Shown in pieces: positions 54,220-63,883 of a stretch of 64,000 bases of DNA. The DNA is from Pseudomonas putida (lineage in GTDB: Bacteria; Pseudomonadota; Gammaproteobacteria; Pseudomonadales; Pseudomonadaceae). The notes beneath the pieces were generated by a model. That model was not told the origin of the DNA and made no database searches. It saw only the letters and a list, made by a program, of their open reading frames with translations. Where the stretch lies: contig NZ_JAETZZ010000010.1 in the NCBI RefSeq assembly GCF_022627325.1, positions 124,001 to 188,000 on the forward strand, written 5' to 3'. The translations under genes were made by a program, and so were the position numbers. Within the stretch, counting starts at the first letter, position 1, and the number at the start of each line of letters is the position of its first letter.

Positions 54220-54930
54220 TTACTCGGTCAGGCCAACATAGACGTTCTGTACGTCATCGTTCTCGTCGATCGCTTCAAGGAACGCCTCGACTTCAGCCAG
54301 CGCCTCGGCACTGAGGCTGGCAGCGCTCACCGGGTTCTTCGGGGTATAGCCGATCTTGGCCGAAGAAACAGTGAAACCATGCTCCGGCAGGGCTTTTTGC
54401 ACTGCATCCAGGTCAGTGGTGTCGGTGATGAACAGGGTCGAGCCCTCTTCCTCACCTTCTTCAAAGTCCTGGGCACCGGCCTCGATGGCGGCCATTTCCG
54501 GGTCGGCATCGCCGTCGGGCATGGCTTCGATCAGGCCCACATGGTTGAAGTCCCACGCCACCGAACCGCTGGCACCGAGTTGGCCCTTGCGGAACAGCAC
54601 GCGAATCTGCGCGACGGTGCGGTTGACGTTGTCGGTCAGGCACTCGACGATCAGCGGCACCTGGTGCGGCGCAAAACCTTCGTACGTCACCGCCTGGTAC
54701 TGCACGGCATCACCGTCCAGGCCCGCGCCCTTGCGGATCGCCCGGTCCAGGGTCTCGCGGGTCATGGAAGCCTTCTTGGCTTGCACGATGGCCAGGCGCA
54801 GGCGTGGGTTCATGTCGGGATCGGCGCCCGACCTGGCCGCGATCTGGATTTCCTTGGACAGCTTGCCCATGATCTTGCCCTTGGCATTGGCAGCTGTTTC
54901 TCTATGCTTGGCTTTCCACTGTGCGCCCAT
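54220..54930 (-). CDS. YebC/PmpR-family protein (YeeN-like)
   Basis: A 236-aa protein with the family N-terminus (GAQWKAKHRETAANAKGKIM), KLSKEIQIAARSGADPDMNPRL and TYEGFAPHQVPLIVECLTDN. Members are described as transcriptional regulators or, more recently, as factors relieving ribosome stalling. Pseudomonads also have a YebC next to ruvC; this isolated copy resembles E. coli YeeN (AQWKAKHREAA). Its exact role is uncertain. Confidence 0.88.
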   Translation of the reverse strand: MGAQWKAKHRETAANAKGKIMGKLSKEIQIAARSGADPDMNPRLRLAIVQAKKASMTRETLDRAIRKGAGLDGDAVQYQAVTYEGFAPHQVPLIVECLTDNVNRTVAQIRVLFRKGQLGASGSVAWDFNHVGLIEAMPDGDADPEMAAIEAGAQDFEEGEEEGSTLFITDTTDLDAVQKALPEHGFTVSSAKIGYTPKNPVSAASLSAEALAEVEAFLEAIDENDDVQNVYVGLTE

Positions 54931-55025
54931 GTCGACTCTCTTGTTTCAGCGGCCGGTTCAGGAAGCGACCGGCCAAAAAGTGGGAGCAGTTTATACGCCC
55001 TCGGGCCAGTGTTCGACAAGAAATC

Positions 55026-56417
55026 TCATGCTTTGTCGGCCTTGCCCGCCGCCGCGGCGAAGCGGGCCAGCCGTACGTCCAGGTGGCGTGGCCGCAGCCC
55101 CCGGTCTTCGGCGCGCTCCTTGCGGCGAATAGCATTGCGCACCATCAGCGAGCCCAGGTAGCGGATCGGCTCCGGCGGGAACAGCCCCAACGGGCCCTTG
55201 ACCAATGGCGAGCGGGTCCACGGATTGTCCAGCCCCAGCGCCAGGGACGAGAGGATCTGCCCGCCCATGTGGCACGGCCCTACCCCGCTGCCAGAATAGC
55301 CGAAGCCATAGAACACGTTGCCCTGCCCGTCCAACCGCCCAAAGAACGGCAGCCCGGTCACCGAGCGGTCCGAGGGGCCGTTCCAGCTGGCCGCCAGCGG
55401 CACATCGGCCAAGGCAGGGAAGAAATCGGCCAGGCTTTCACGCAGCAGTGGCCGGTACGGCGAGGGTTGATCGAACACCGGCAGCATGCGCCCGCCATAG
55501 GCGAAGGTGTTACCACCCTTGCCGAGCATCAGCCGCCCATCAGAGGTGTTGTGGTAGTAATGCACGAAAATCCGTGAGTCCAGCACGCTGATGCCGTTGT
55601 TCAGGCCGATCTCGCGCAGCAGCTCGGGGCACGGCTCGGTGATCACCATGTCACTGGAAACGATCGCCACGCTGCGCTCGAACTGCGGGAAGGCTCGCGC
55701 CATCCAGGCATTGAGGCCGAGCACGACACGGTCGGCACGCACCGTGCCATGGGCCGTGCGCACCTGCACCGGGGCGCCGTGCTCCAGGCCGGTCATGGCT
55801 GTGCCTTCATGGATGCGCACGCCGCGCTGCAACGCCACCCGCCGCAGGCCGCGCACCAACCGGCCTGGCTGCACGGTGGCGGCGGCTGGCGAAAACCAGC
55901 CTTCCAGGTGCCGCGCTGAACCGGCCAAGCGCTGCACCTCGTCCAGCGGCAAACGCTCGAATGAATTGATCCCCCTGTGCTCCAGCGCAGCGATCACCGC
56001 ATCGGTGGCGCCCACCTGGGCCTGGTTGGTGGCGGTGTACAGGGTGCCGTCCAGGCGGTAGTCGCAATCGATGCCATTGGCCGTGCAGAATGCGCCAATG
56101 GCACCGATGCTGCGCTCCGACTCGCTTACCAGGCGTACCGCTTCAGCCACCCCGAACAGACGTTCGAGGGTGAAGTACTTGGCCGACCACGACAACGCAC
56201 ACCCCCCATTGCGCCCACTGGCGCCCGCACCGCAGATGTCTGCCTCGATCAGCAGCACGTCCAGCGACGGTACTGCCTCCTTGAGCATCAGCGCGGTCCA
56301 CAGGCCGGTGTAGCCGCCGCCTACGATGCACACGTCGCAGCGGGCATCGCCTTGCAGCGGCGGGCATACCGCGTCCTGCTCACAATCCAGGGCCTGTTGC
56401 AGCCAGAAGGGTCTCAT
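55026..56417 (-). CDS. FAD-dependent amine oxidoreductase (DAO family)
   Basis: A 463-aa flavoprotein with an N-terminal Rossmann motif (CIVGGGYTGLWTALML, about residues 30-45) and GAGASGRNGG, typical of glycine oxidase/PuuB-like DAO proteins. They oxidise primary or secondary amines to aldehydes or keto acids with H2O2 release. It is followed by an OPA-type transporter 14 bases upstream on the same strand and a divergent LysR. The set suggests uptake and oxidation of an amino compound bearing phosphate or phosphonate, but that is inference. Confidence 0.85.
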   Translation of the reverse strand: MRPFWLQQALDCEQDAVCPPLQGDARCDVCIVGGGYTGLWTALMLKEAVPSLDVLLIEADICGAGASGRNGGCALSWSAKYFTLERLFGVAEAVRLVSESERSIGAIGAFCTANGIDCDYRLDGTLYTATNQAQVGATDAVIAALEHRGINSFERLPLDEVQRLAGSARHLEGWFSPAAATVQPGRLVRGLRRVALQRGVRIHEGTAMTGLEHGAPVQVRTAHGTVRADRVVLGLNAWMARAFPQFERSVAIVSSDMVITEPCPELLREIGLNNGISVLDSRIFVHYYHNTSDGRLMLGKGGNTFAYGGRMLPVFDQPSPYRPLLRESLADFFPALADVPLAASWNGPSDRSVTGLPFFGRLDGQGNVFYGFGYSGSGVGPCHMGGQILSSLALGLDNPWTRSPLVKGPLGLFPPEPIRYLGSLMVRNAIRRKERAEDRGLRPRHLDVRLARFAAAAGKADKA

Positions 56418-56431
56418 TCGCTCGCTTTCCT

Positions 56432-57748
56432 TTAGGTACGCAGTGGCTTGATCGCCATGCTGGTGTTGGGAGCCACATCATTGGCCTGGGCTGCACTGGC
56501 CGGACGGCTGTTCCAGTGCGGCAGCAGCACCAGGGCCGAGAACAGTGCGCAGCCAGCGAACACGATGAACACCGTGACGCTGTCGAAGTAACCGGGCAGC
56601 AGGCCGCCAAGCACCGCGCCCACCGAGCCGCAGCCATTGACGAAACCGGCTGCCGTGGCACCGGCCTTGGCCGTGCCGAAGTCGATGGCCGCCGCGCCGC
56701 TGATCATCGAGTCCGGCCCATACAGGGTCAGGCCCATGAAGAACAGCAAACCAACCACCATGACGATGCTCCCGCTGTGCATGGCGGCCATGAACGCCGC
56801 CAGGGCCACGGTCAGCAGCACCAGGCTGATCACACAGGCCGGCATGCGCCGTGCGCCGAACAGCTTGTCCGATGCCAGGCCAATGATGATCGGGCCCAGC
56901 AGCCCGGCCAGTTCAAAGGCCGTGGGGATGATCGCAGCGCCTACTTTGCCCACCGAGGGCATCTGCTCGAAGACGATCACCGGCCCCCACAGCAGGATCG
57001 CGTAGCGCGCCGGTTTCAGAAGAAAGTACGCCAGGCCCAGGGTCAACACCGTGCGGTTGTGCAGGATCTCGCGCAGCGGCGCCCAGACACTGCACAGGCC
57101 ACCGGCCGGCGCCATGCTCTGCGGCTCCGGCTCGACCGCCGGCAAGCCTACATCTTCGGGTTTGTTGCGCTGCAGGAAGAAGAACAGCACCGCCACCGCA
57201 GCAACCACCGCGGCACTGGAGAAGAATGCCGCATGCCAGGTGCCGATCAGGGTGTAGGCCCACCAGCCGGCGAACGGCGAGGCGACCAGGCCGCCAAAGG
57301 CATAGCAGGAGCTCCACAACCCCAGTACCCGGCCGCGCTGCACGGCGGGGAAGAAGCTGCCGATGTTCTTGCACAGCCCGGCCCAGCCCGTGGACTGCGC
57401 CAGGCCCTGGATCAGCATGCAGGTGGCGAAGATCGGGAAGGTAGCGTAGCTGCCCATCACCACGGCTGCCGCCGCCGAAATCAACAGGCCCCCAAGTACC
57501 ACCACGCGCGGGCCGAAACGGTCGGCCAGCATGCCCCAGGTGAACTGGCCCACCGCATAGGCGGCCAGGTAGATGGCGTCGAGGTTGGCCATCGATGCCT
57601 TGTCGAGCATGAATGTCGGGTCTTCACCAATGCCTAGCTTGGCCACCGAGAAGGCCTTGCGGGTGAAGTAGAAGGCGGCGTAGGCCAGCCAGGTGATGGC
57701 GAAAATCTGGATGCGCCAACGTTTCAACGCGGCTAGAGAGTGATTCAT
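56432..57748 (-). CDS. OPA-family MFS transporter (UhpC/GlpT/PgtP-like)
   Basis: A 438-aa, 12-TM transporter. The N-terminus (ITWLAYAAFYFTRKAFSVAK) and GQFTWGMLADRFGPR, GLAQSTGWAGLCKNIGSFFP are hallmarks of the organophosphate:Pi antiporter family. Family substrates are sugar phosphates, glycerol 3-phosphate and phosphoenolpyruvate; some homologues serve phosphonates. It is translated just ahead of the amine oxidoreductase, so both probably handle the same compound. Confidence 0.87.
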   Translation of the reverse strand: MNHSLAALKRWRIQIFAITWLAYAAFYFTRKAFSVAKLGIGEDPTFMLDKASMANLDAIYLAAYAVGQFTWGMLADRFGPRVVVLGGLLISAAAAVVMGSYATFPIFATCMLIQGLAQSTGWAGLCKNIGSFFPAVQRGRVLGLWSSCYAFGGLVASPFAGWWAYTLIGTWHAAFFSSAAVVAAVAVLFFFLQRNKPEDVGLPAVEPEPQSMAPAGGLCSVWAPLREILHNRTVLTLGLAYFLLKPARYAILLWGPVIVFEQMPSVGKVGAAIIPTAFELAGLLGPIIIGLASDKLFGARRMPACVISLVLLTVALAAFMAAMHSGSIVMVVGLLFFMGLTLYGPDSMISGAAAIDFGTAKAGATAAGFVNGCGSVGAVLGGLLPGYFDSVTVFIVFAGCALFSALVLLPHWNSRPASAAQANDVAPNTSMAIKPLRT

Positions 57749-57929
57749 GTGCGTCTGACCTCTTGCTCAAGTGTGCCGGCAGAATGTGAATAAACGCCTG
57801 TCTTGTTTTTGTGTTGCGCACTGCATGACGTGGCTCGTCATCTGGTCAGATGGCGCGGGGGTGCGCGCCATGTCCCGCAGCTGCTCGTGGCAGCGCCGGG
57901 ATTGATGAATATGGAAACAGCTGGTGACT

Positions 57930-57950
57930 GATAAATAAAATCGATTTATC
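57930..57950. promoter_or_regulatory. Palindromic box between OPA transporter and LysR gene
   Basis: GATAAAT-N7-ATTTATC is a perfect inverted repeat with an inner palindrome AAATCGATTT. It ends 39 bases before the LysR start and 181 bases from the transporter start, a common place for a LysR autoregulatory site. Confidence 0.5.
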
Positions 57951-57989
57951 GTATTTCACACATAAGCTCAGCTTGTTACTGGAGTCGAC

Positions 57990-58859
57990 ATGTCGGTGTC
58001 CCACGCTCAACTCAAGGCTTTCCATGCGGTGGCCGTGCACGGCAGCTTCACCCGGGCGGCAGAAAAGCTGTTTCTGACCCAGCCGGCCGTCTCCGACCAG
58101 GTGCGCAAGCTCGAAGAGCGCTTCGGGGTGTTGCTGTTCCACCGCAACAAACGCTCGGTGCAGTTGACCGACCTGGGCGAGCGCCTGCTGGGCATCAGCA
58201 AGCGCCTGTTCGCCTGTGAGGCCGAAGCCCACGAACTGCTGCAAGACTCCCGCGCCCTGCACACCGGCAGCCTGGTGCTGGCGGTGGATGCGCCGGTGCA
58301 CGTGCTGCCCCAGATCGCCCGCTTTTGTCAGCGCTACCCGGGCATCCAGGTCAAGGTCGAGACCGGCAACACCGATGAATCCCTGGCCCGGCTGTTCAGC
58401 TACCAGGCCGACCTGGCACTGTTGGGGCGCGATGTCGACGATGAGCGCCTGCACTGCGTGCCGCTGCGCCGCGACCCGATGGTGGCCTTCGTCTCGCACA
58501 ACCACCCCTGGGCCAGCCGTGGCTCGATCAGCCTGGCAGACCTGGACGACACGCCGCTGGTACTACGCGAGCCTGGCTCGGTGACCAGGCAGACGCTTGA
58601 GGAAGAAATGCAGCGCGCTGGCTTGCGAATTCGCCCCGCCATTCAGGTCGAAGGCCGCGAGGCCGCGCGCGAGGCGGTGGTGGTGGGGATTGGCGTGGGG
58701 GTGGTGTCGGCCGCCGAGTTCGGCGCCGATGCGCGGGTGTGTGCACTGCCCATTGTCGATTGCCAGCGGCACCTCACCGAGACACTGGTGTGCTTGAGCG
58801 AGCAGCGTACCCGGCGGGTGGTGGCCACGTTCCTGCAGGTGGTACAGGAAAGCTTGTAG
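57990..58859 (+). CDS. LysR-family regulator
   Basis: A 289-aa LysR regulator. The HTH is AQLKAFHAVAVHGSFTRAAE and LTQPAVSDQVRKLEERFGV, followed by an effector domain (LVLAVDAPVHVLPQIARFC, VVVGIGVGVVSAAEFG). It is divergent from the OPA transporter and amine oxidoreductase genes and most likely activates them. LysR proteins of this kind also occur with 2-aminoethylphosphonate genes, which would fit the transporter type. The inducer is unproven. Confidence 0.88.
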   Translation: MSVSHAQLKAFHAVAVHGSFTRAAEKLFLTQPAVSDQVRKLEERFGVLLFHRNKRSVQLTDLGERLLGISKRLFACEAEAHELLQDSRALHTGSLVLAVDAPVHVLPQIARFCQRYPGIQVKVETGNTDESLARLFSYQADLALLGRDVDDERLHCVPLRRDPMVAFVSHNHPWASRGSISLADLDDTPLVLREPGSVTRQTLEEEMQRAGLRIRPAIQVEGREAAREAVVVGIGVGVVSAAEFGADARVCALPIVDCQRHLTETLVCLSEQRTRRVVATFLQVVQESL

Positions 58860-59034
58860 CGGCCTTGCGGGCGATTGGGCCGGTAAATCCAATGCAAGAC
58901 TCGAGAGAAAGCCCCGCAAAAGCCATCCTGGCTAGAAAACGCCCAGCACCTCCAGTCTTGAGTGCCGTGTTCAATAGGCCAGTGAAGCCTTCATAACTAT
59001 GCTGGGTATACATCCCTGTCAAACTGCATACCCC

Positions 59035-59409
59035 ATGCTCTACCGTCTAGCCGCCGACACCCTGGTGCTGCTGCACCTGGCCTTCATCCTGCTGGTACTG
59101 TCAGGCGGCCTGCTGGTGCTCAAGTGGCGCCCCGCCCTGTTCATCCACCTGCCCGCCCTGGCCTGGGGCCTGGCGGTCGAGGGCCTGCACCTGGAATGCC
59201 CGCTGACCGACTGGGAAAACCGCATGCGCTTCGCCGCAGGCGGTGCCGGCTACCACGGCGGCTTCGTCGAGCACTACATCTGGCCGCTGATCTACCCTGC
59301 CGGGTTGACCCCGCAGATCCAATGGCTGCTGGGCGGCGTCGTGCTGGTGGTCAACCTCGTGATCTATGGCTGTGTGATCCGGCGCTGGCGCCGCTCACCT
59401 ACCGGGTAG
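59035..59409 (+). CDS. DUF2784 membrane protein
   Basis: A 124-aa protein with about four TM segments. It carries the DUF2784 pattern (YRLAADTLVLLHLAFILLVL, WRPALFIHLPALAWGLAVEG, ECPLTDWENRMR, FVEHYIWPLIYP). I chose the ATG at 59035, at the conserved N-terminus. Its 3' end overlaps the end of the convergent methyltransferase gene by 11 bases. Function unknown. Confidence 0.85.
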   Translation: MLYRLAADTLVLLHLAFILLVLSGGLLVLKWRPALFIHLPALAWGLAVEGLHLECPLTDWENRMRFAAGGAGYHGGFVEHYIWPLIYPAGLTPQIQWLLGGVVLVVNLVIYGCVIRRWRRSPTG

Positions 59410-60175
59410 CGATGACGAACAGCCGCGGGAACGGCAGCAGCACCTTGCCGTCGGTGGCCGCCGGGTAGTCGTGCTGCATGGCCTGCAGGTACATCTGCAG
59501 AAAGTCCGCCTGCTCTTTCTCGTCCAGCCTGGCCAGATAAGGCCGCAGGGCCGACCCCTTGAACCACTCCACCACCGCCTCGGCGCCACCGGTCAACGGG
59601 TGATGGTAGGTCGTGCGCCATACGTCCACCCGCGTACACAGCGGGCTGAGCAGGTCGTAGTAGAACGCCGCGTTATGCCGGGGCGGCAAACTCAGGTCGG
59701 CGAATTTTTCGGCCCAAGGGCCACGACCGGCAATCTCGCGCAACTGGCGGTGGGCCGGCTCGTCAAGGTTGTCCGGGGTTTGCACAGCCAGGCTTGCACC
59801 CTCACTGAGCTGGCGCACCAGGTGCGGGTAGAGCGAACCGTGGTCAGGCAGCCATTGCAGTGAAGCGTTGGCCAGGATCAGATCCTGCGGTTCGGGGGCG
59901 GCCCACTGGGCGATATCGGCGATTTCGCAACGCACCCTGGGGATGCGCAAGCGCTGGCGTGCACGGGCCTTGTCGATCATGTCCGGGTCACTGTCCAGGG
60001 CCGTCACCTGGGCGTCGGGATGGCGCTGCAACAGTATTTCGGTGGAATTGCCAGGGCCGCACCCCAGGTCGGTGGCATGGCGCACCGGGCGTGGCGGCAC
60101 CGCGGCAAGCAGGTCGCGCACCGCACGGGTGCGTTCGTCTTCGAACAGGGAATACTGGGTGGCGGACCAAGCCAT
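59399..60175 (-). CDS. tam: Trans-aconitate 2-methyltransferase
   Basis: A 258-aa SAM-dependent methyltransferase. Motif I is ATDLGCGPGNSTEILLQRHP, with ALDSDPDMIDKAR next and ASLQWLPDH typical of Tam. The N-terminal WSATQYSLFEDERTRAVRDL matches Tam closely. It methylates trans-aconitate, a spontaneous inhibitor of aconitase. GGAGC precedes the ATG at 60175. Confidence 0.9.
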   Translation of the reverse strand: MAWSATQYSLFEDERTRAVRDLLAAVPPRPVRHATDLGCGPGNSTEILLQRHPDAQVTALDSDPDMIDKARARQRLRIPRVRCEIADIAQWAAPEPQDLILANASLQWLPDHGSLYPHLVRQLSEGASLAVQTPDNLDEPAHRQLREIAGRGPWAEKFADLSLPPRHNAAFYYDLLSPLCTRVDVWRTTYHHPLTGGAEAVVEWFKGSALRPYLARLDEKEQADFLQMYLQAMQHDYPAATDGKVLLPFPRLFVIATR

Positions 60176-60278
60176 GAGGGGCTCCTTTTGGCGGGCAATG
60201 TGCTCAGCATAAGCCATCTGTCGCCTGTACGGGCCCTGTCGAGGGAACTGTTCGCGGATCCTGGAAGTCAGTCCTCAT

Positions 60279-60458
60279 ATGCGTATGCCGATGAAACCCT
60301 TCCTGGCCCTGGCCCTTCTGGCCCTGATGGCTGCCGCCGCCCTGCTCGGCTCACCCTGGATGAACGGGCGCTTTCACATGCCGGATGAGAAAACCCCCGC
60401 CCATCAACGCGAAACGGCCGGGTCCACGAGGGAGCCGGCCGCTTCGGGCAAGCGCTAG
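60279..60458 (+). CDS. Small predicted membrane or exported peptide
   Basis: A 59-aa frame starting MRMPMKPFLALALLALMAAA, which is a good signal peptide or single TM segment, followed by a polar tail ending AASGKR. In-frame ATGs at 60285 and 60291 are alternative starts. The upstream GGAAG is too far for an ideal ribosome-binding site. It fits the free plus strand between tam and the convergent permease. Its reality rests on the hydrophobic pattern only. Confidence 0.45.
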   Translation: MRMPMKPFLALALLALMAAAALLGSPWMNGRFHMPDEKTPAHQRETAGSTREPAASGKR

Positions 60459-60461
60459 CGC

Positions 60462-61871
60462 TTAGTGCTTACGGGCGCTGCGCATCTGGTGCACCACACC
60501 CATGGCCACAACGACGGCCGCGGCAATGCCGGTGGAGATCACCAGGATCTGGTAGTCAGGCATGAAAGCCATGGTCACCAGCGCGGCGACGATGAAGGCG
60601 ATCACCAGGTAGGTCAGCCACGGGAACAGCCACATCTTCAAACGGACTTCCTTGCCCTCGGCGATCAGCTTGCGGCGCATGCGCAGCTGCGAGAAGGCAA
60701 TGACCAGGTACACCAGCAAAGCGATCATGCCGGTGGTGTTCATCAGCGTATCGAGCACGTCTTTCGGGCGCAGGGTCTCGCTGAAGTTGATCAGCGCGCA
60801 CACCACGGCCACGGCGCACGAACCGATGATCGCGTTCACCGGTACGCCGGTACCGGGGCGGGTCGACTTGAAGAACGACGGCGCATCGCCACGCTGCGCC
60901 AGCGAGAACAGCATGCGTGAAGCGGTGTAGTGGCCCGAGATCAGGCAGCTGCTCACCGAGGTCAGCACCACAAAGTTCATCAACAGCTCGGCATACGGCA
61001 CACCCAGCAGTTCCAGGGTGCGGCGATACGCGCCATAACCGGAAACGCCCAGGTGCGGGTCGTTCCACGGCACGAGGCAGACGATCAGGAAGATCGAACC
61101 GACGTAGAACAGGCATACCCGCCACACCACAGAGTTGGTGGCCTTGACGATCTGAGTGGCCGGGTCCTTGGCTTCGGAGGCGGCGATGGTGACGATTTCG
61201 GCACCGAGGAAGGCGAACATCACGCCAAGCAACGCACCGATCACCGTGGTGATGCCATTGGGCATGAAGCCTTCGGCGGTCAGGTGAGTGATGCCGCGCA
61301 CTTCACCGAATTGCCAGATGTTCATCACCGCTGCGGTACACACGATCAGGAAGCAGACGATCGCGATCACCTTGATCAACGCGAACCAGAACTCGAACTC
61401 ACCGTAGTGTTTGACGTTGAAGAAATTGACGGTGATCAGCACCAGGGTCGTGGCCAGCACGAACACGTTGACGCTCACATCAGGGAAGAAACCATGCAGG
61501 ATCTTGCCCGCCACATAAGCTTCCCAAGCCATGAGGATGACCCAGTACCACCAGTACAGCCAGCCGATGGTGAAACCGGCCCAACGGCCGATGGCGCGGT
61601 CGGCGTAGGTGGAAAACGAACCGGTGTCGGGCGACGAAGTCGCCATTTCACCCAGCATGCGCATGATCAGTACCACCAGGATGCCGCCTGCCAGGTAGGC
61701 CAGGACAGCCGCCGGGCCGGCGCTGTGGATCACGCTGCCGGAGCCGACGAACAAGGCGCCGCCGATAACCCCGGCGATCGACATCATCGTCAGGTGGCGC
61801 GACTTGAGCGAGGCACTGAGTTTGCTCTCATGCCCGCTGTTCGCGGTGGTGGTTGTGGATGTTGCGTCCAT
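60462..61871 (-). CDS. GabP/AroP-family amino acid permease
   Basis: A 469-aa, 12-TM APC-superfamily permease. The N-terminus (LKSRHLTMMSIAGVIGGALFVGSG) carries the Gly-rich substrate loop, and AFLGAEIVTIAASEAKDPA in TM6 is typical of GABA and aromatic amino acid permeases. The best likeness is GabP. It is divergent from a MocR regulator, a pairing known for GABA and related amino acids (GabR). The substrate is likely gamma-aminobutyrate or a similar omega-amino acid. Confidence 0.87.
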   Translation of the reverse strand: MDATSTTTTANSGHESKLSASLKSRHLTMMSIAGVIGGALFVGSGSVIHSAGPAAVLAYLAGGILVVLIMRMLGEMATSSPDTGSFSTYADRAIGRWAGFTIGWLYWWYWVILMAWEAYVAGKILHGFFPDVSVNVFVLATTLVLITVNFFNVKHYGEFEFWFALIKVIAIVCFLIVCTAAVMNIWQFGEVRGITHLTAEGFMPNGITTVIGALLGVMFAFLGAEIVTIAASEAKDPATQIVKATNSVVWRVCLFYVGSIFLIVCLVPWNDPHLGVSGYGAYRRTLELLGVPYAELLMNFVVLTSVSSCLISGHYTASRMLFSLAQRGDAPSFFKSTRPGTGVPVNAIIGSCAVAVVCALINFSETLRPKDVLDTLMNTTGMIALLVYLVIAFSQLRMRRKLIAEGKEVRLKMWLFPWLTYLVIAFIVAALVTMAFMPDYQILVISTGIAAAVVVAMGVVHQMRSARKH

Positions 61872-62145
61872 CAGTTGTGTACCCCGTGCTTCTTTTTATC
61901 CAAGGAAAACTGTAAGGCCGCGATGGTCATCGGCCTCACCTGTACATCAGTGCTAATGCGGGCAGGAGGTGTGCGGTTACACACGCAGGCCTTCCATGGC
62001 GGCCTGCTGACGCGCCCCAGGGTTTGCCCCTTGGGCGAACTGAACATGCTTTATGTGGCGATATCTGACACCTAATGTAAAAATGTCCGGCACATAGAGC
62101 CATGCACAGTGGCATGAAAGTCGCACTGCACTGTACAGGTCGCCG

Positions 62146-63621
62146 ATGCAATACACCCTCCAGGCGCCTGCCGTTACGCACCCTCAAGGCCCCCGAATGC
62201 TTGAATTACACCCAGACTCCTCGACGCCGTTGGTCAACCAGATCATCGACGGGCTGCGTGAGCTGATCGACAACCAGACCCTCAAGCCAGGTGCCAAGGT
62301 CCCGTCGATCCGCGCGTTTGCCGCGACCTACTCGGTGAGCACCTTCACTGTGGTCGAGGCGTACGACCGCCTGGTTGCCCAGGGGCTGCTGGTGAGCAAG
62401 GGCAATGCCGGGTTCTTCGTCAACCGCGCGGCGGCGGAACTGCTGGAGAACCACGGCGCCGAGGCCGATGCCAGTCGGCCCTCGTTCAACTCCGAGTGGT
62501 ACCTGCAGCAGATCTTCGAGACCCGCCAGTTGCCATTCAAGCCGGGCTGCGGCTGGCTGCCCAACGACTGGATGTACGAAGAAGGCCTGCGCCGCGGCCT
62601 GCGCCAGGTTGCCGGCAGCCCGCTGGAGCTGTCCGGCTATGGCGACCCGATGGGCCTGCCGGAACTACGCGCGCTGACCGCGCAGAACCTGCAGCAGGAA
62701 CTGTCGATCGTCGCCAACCCGGCGCAGCTGATGCTCACCCACGGTGCCAGCCAGGCCCTGGACCTTGCCGTGCGCACGCTGGTGCGCCCGGGCGACGTGG
62801 TGCTGGTGGACGATCCCGGCTACCCCAACCTGATGAGCATCCTGCGCACCCAGGGCGCCACCCTGATCGGAGTGCCACGCACCCCCAACGGCTACGACCT
62901 CAACCACCTCGAACAGCTGTTGGCGCACCATCGCCCGACGGCTTTCTTCACCCAGCCACACCTGCACAGCCCGACCTGCTCGCGCACCCCGCTGCCGCAG
63001 TTGCACCGCTTGCTGCAACTGGCCAGCCAGCATGGTTTTCGCCTGGTGGAAAACAACCTGTACGCCGACATGGTCGCCGAGCCACAGCCGTGCCTGGCAA
63101 GCCTCGACCACCTGCAACAGGTGGTGTACGTGGGCAGCTACTCCAAGAGCATTTCGCCCAACGTGCGGGTCGGCTACCTGTTGGCCAACCCGGACCTGGC
63201 GCAGAAGCTGCTGCACCTGAAGATGCGCTCGGGCCTGACCACCTCGCAGGTGATGGAGCGCGTGGTGTATGCCGCGATCATCGACGGCCGCTGGCGCAAG
63301 CACCTCAAGCGCCTGCGCCAGCGCCTGGCCGAGGCCCACCAGGAAGTTGGCCGGCACCTGCACCGGCTGGGTTTCGAGCTGTTCATCGAGTCGGATGAAG
63401 GCATGTACATATGGACCCGTCACCCGGCGCTTCCCGACAGCGCTGCACTGCTCGATGATGCGCTGGAGAAAGGCATCATGCTCGGGCCCGGGCAGTTGTT
63501 CATGGTCGATGCCAAGCCGACCGGGTGGATGCGGTTCAATGTGGCGTTCAGTACCGACCCTGCGATGTGGGAGTTGTTGGAGAAGGTGCTGGTCAAGCAC
63601 GTGCGCCGGGCGGGCATCTAG
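62146..63621 (+). CDS. MocR-family (GntR-aminotransferase) regulator
   Basis: A 491-aa fusion. An N-terminal GntR winged helix (LVNQIIDGLRELIDNQTLKPG, YSVSTFTVVEAYDRLVAQG) is followed by a fold-type I aminotransferase domain. The PLP Lys is at 334 (VGSYSKSISPN). The domain probably senses rather than catalyses, as in GabR. It is divergent from a GabP-like permease, its likely target. Two starts are possible: ATG at 62146 with AGG upstream, or ATG at 62197. Confidence 0.9.
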   Translation: MQYTLQAPAVTHPQGPRMLELHPDSSTPLVNQIIDGLRELIDNQTLKPGAKVPSIRAFAATYSVSTFTVVEAYDRLVAQGLLVSKGNAGFFVNRAAAELLENHGAEADASRPSFNSEWYLQQIFETRQLPFKPGCGWLPNDWMYEEGLRRGLRQVAGSPLELSGYGDPMGLPELRALTAQNLQQELSIVANPAQLMLTHGASQALDLAVRTLVRPGDVVLVDDPGYPNLMSILRTQGATLIGVPRTPNGYDLNHLEQLLAHHRPTAFFTQPHLHSPTCSRTPLPQLHRLLQLASQHGFRLVENNLYADMVAEPQPCLASLDHLQQVVYVGSYSKSISPNVRVGYLLANPDLAQKLLHLKMRSGLTTSQVMERVVYAAIIDGRWRKHLKRLRQRLAEAHQEVGRHLHRLGFELFIESDEGMYIWTRHPALPDSAALLDDALEKGIMLGPGQLFMVDAKPTGWMRFNVAFSTDPAMWELLEKVLVKHVRRAGI

Positions 63622-63883
63622 GGCTTACGGAGGGTGCTGCGGGCCTGCTGGCCGCGGCATTTTCAGCGTCTGCACCCCAAGCGCCGCGCGCGGCGCTCTA
63701 TCCGATGGGTGCTATGAGCACGCAACCTCTATGCCGTAACCCCCGGCCCCGCTAACCACGGCACTGGCCATGCCACTGATCCTGCTGAACTTGGATCCGA
63801 TCCAATGAACGGGTATGCTCGCGGCAATAGCCAATTGCCATCATTCAGGCACGCACCACGCCTGAACTTCAAGGACGAGCCCT

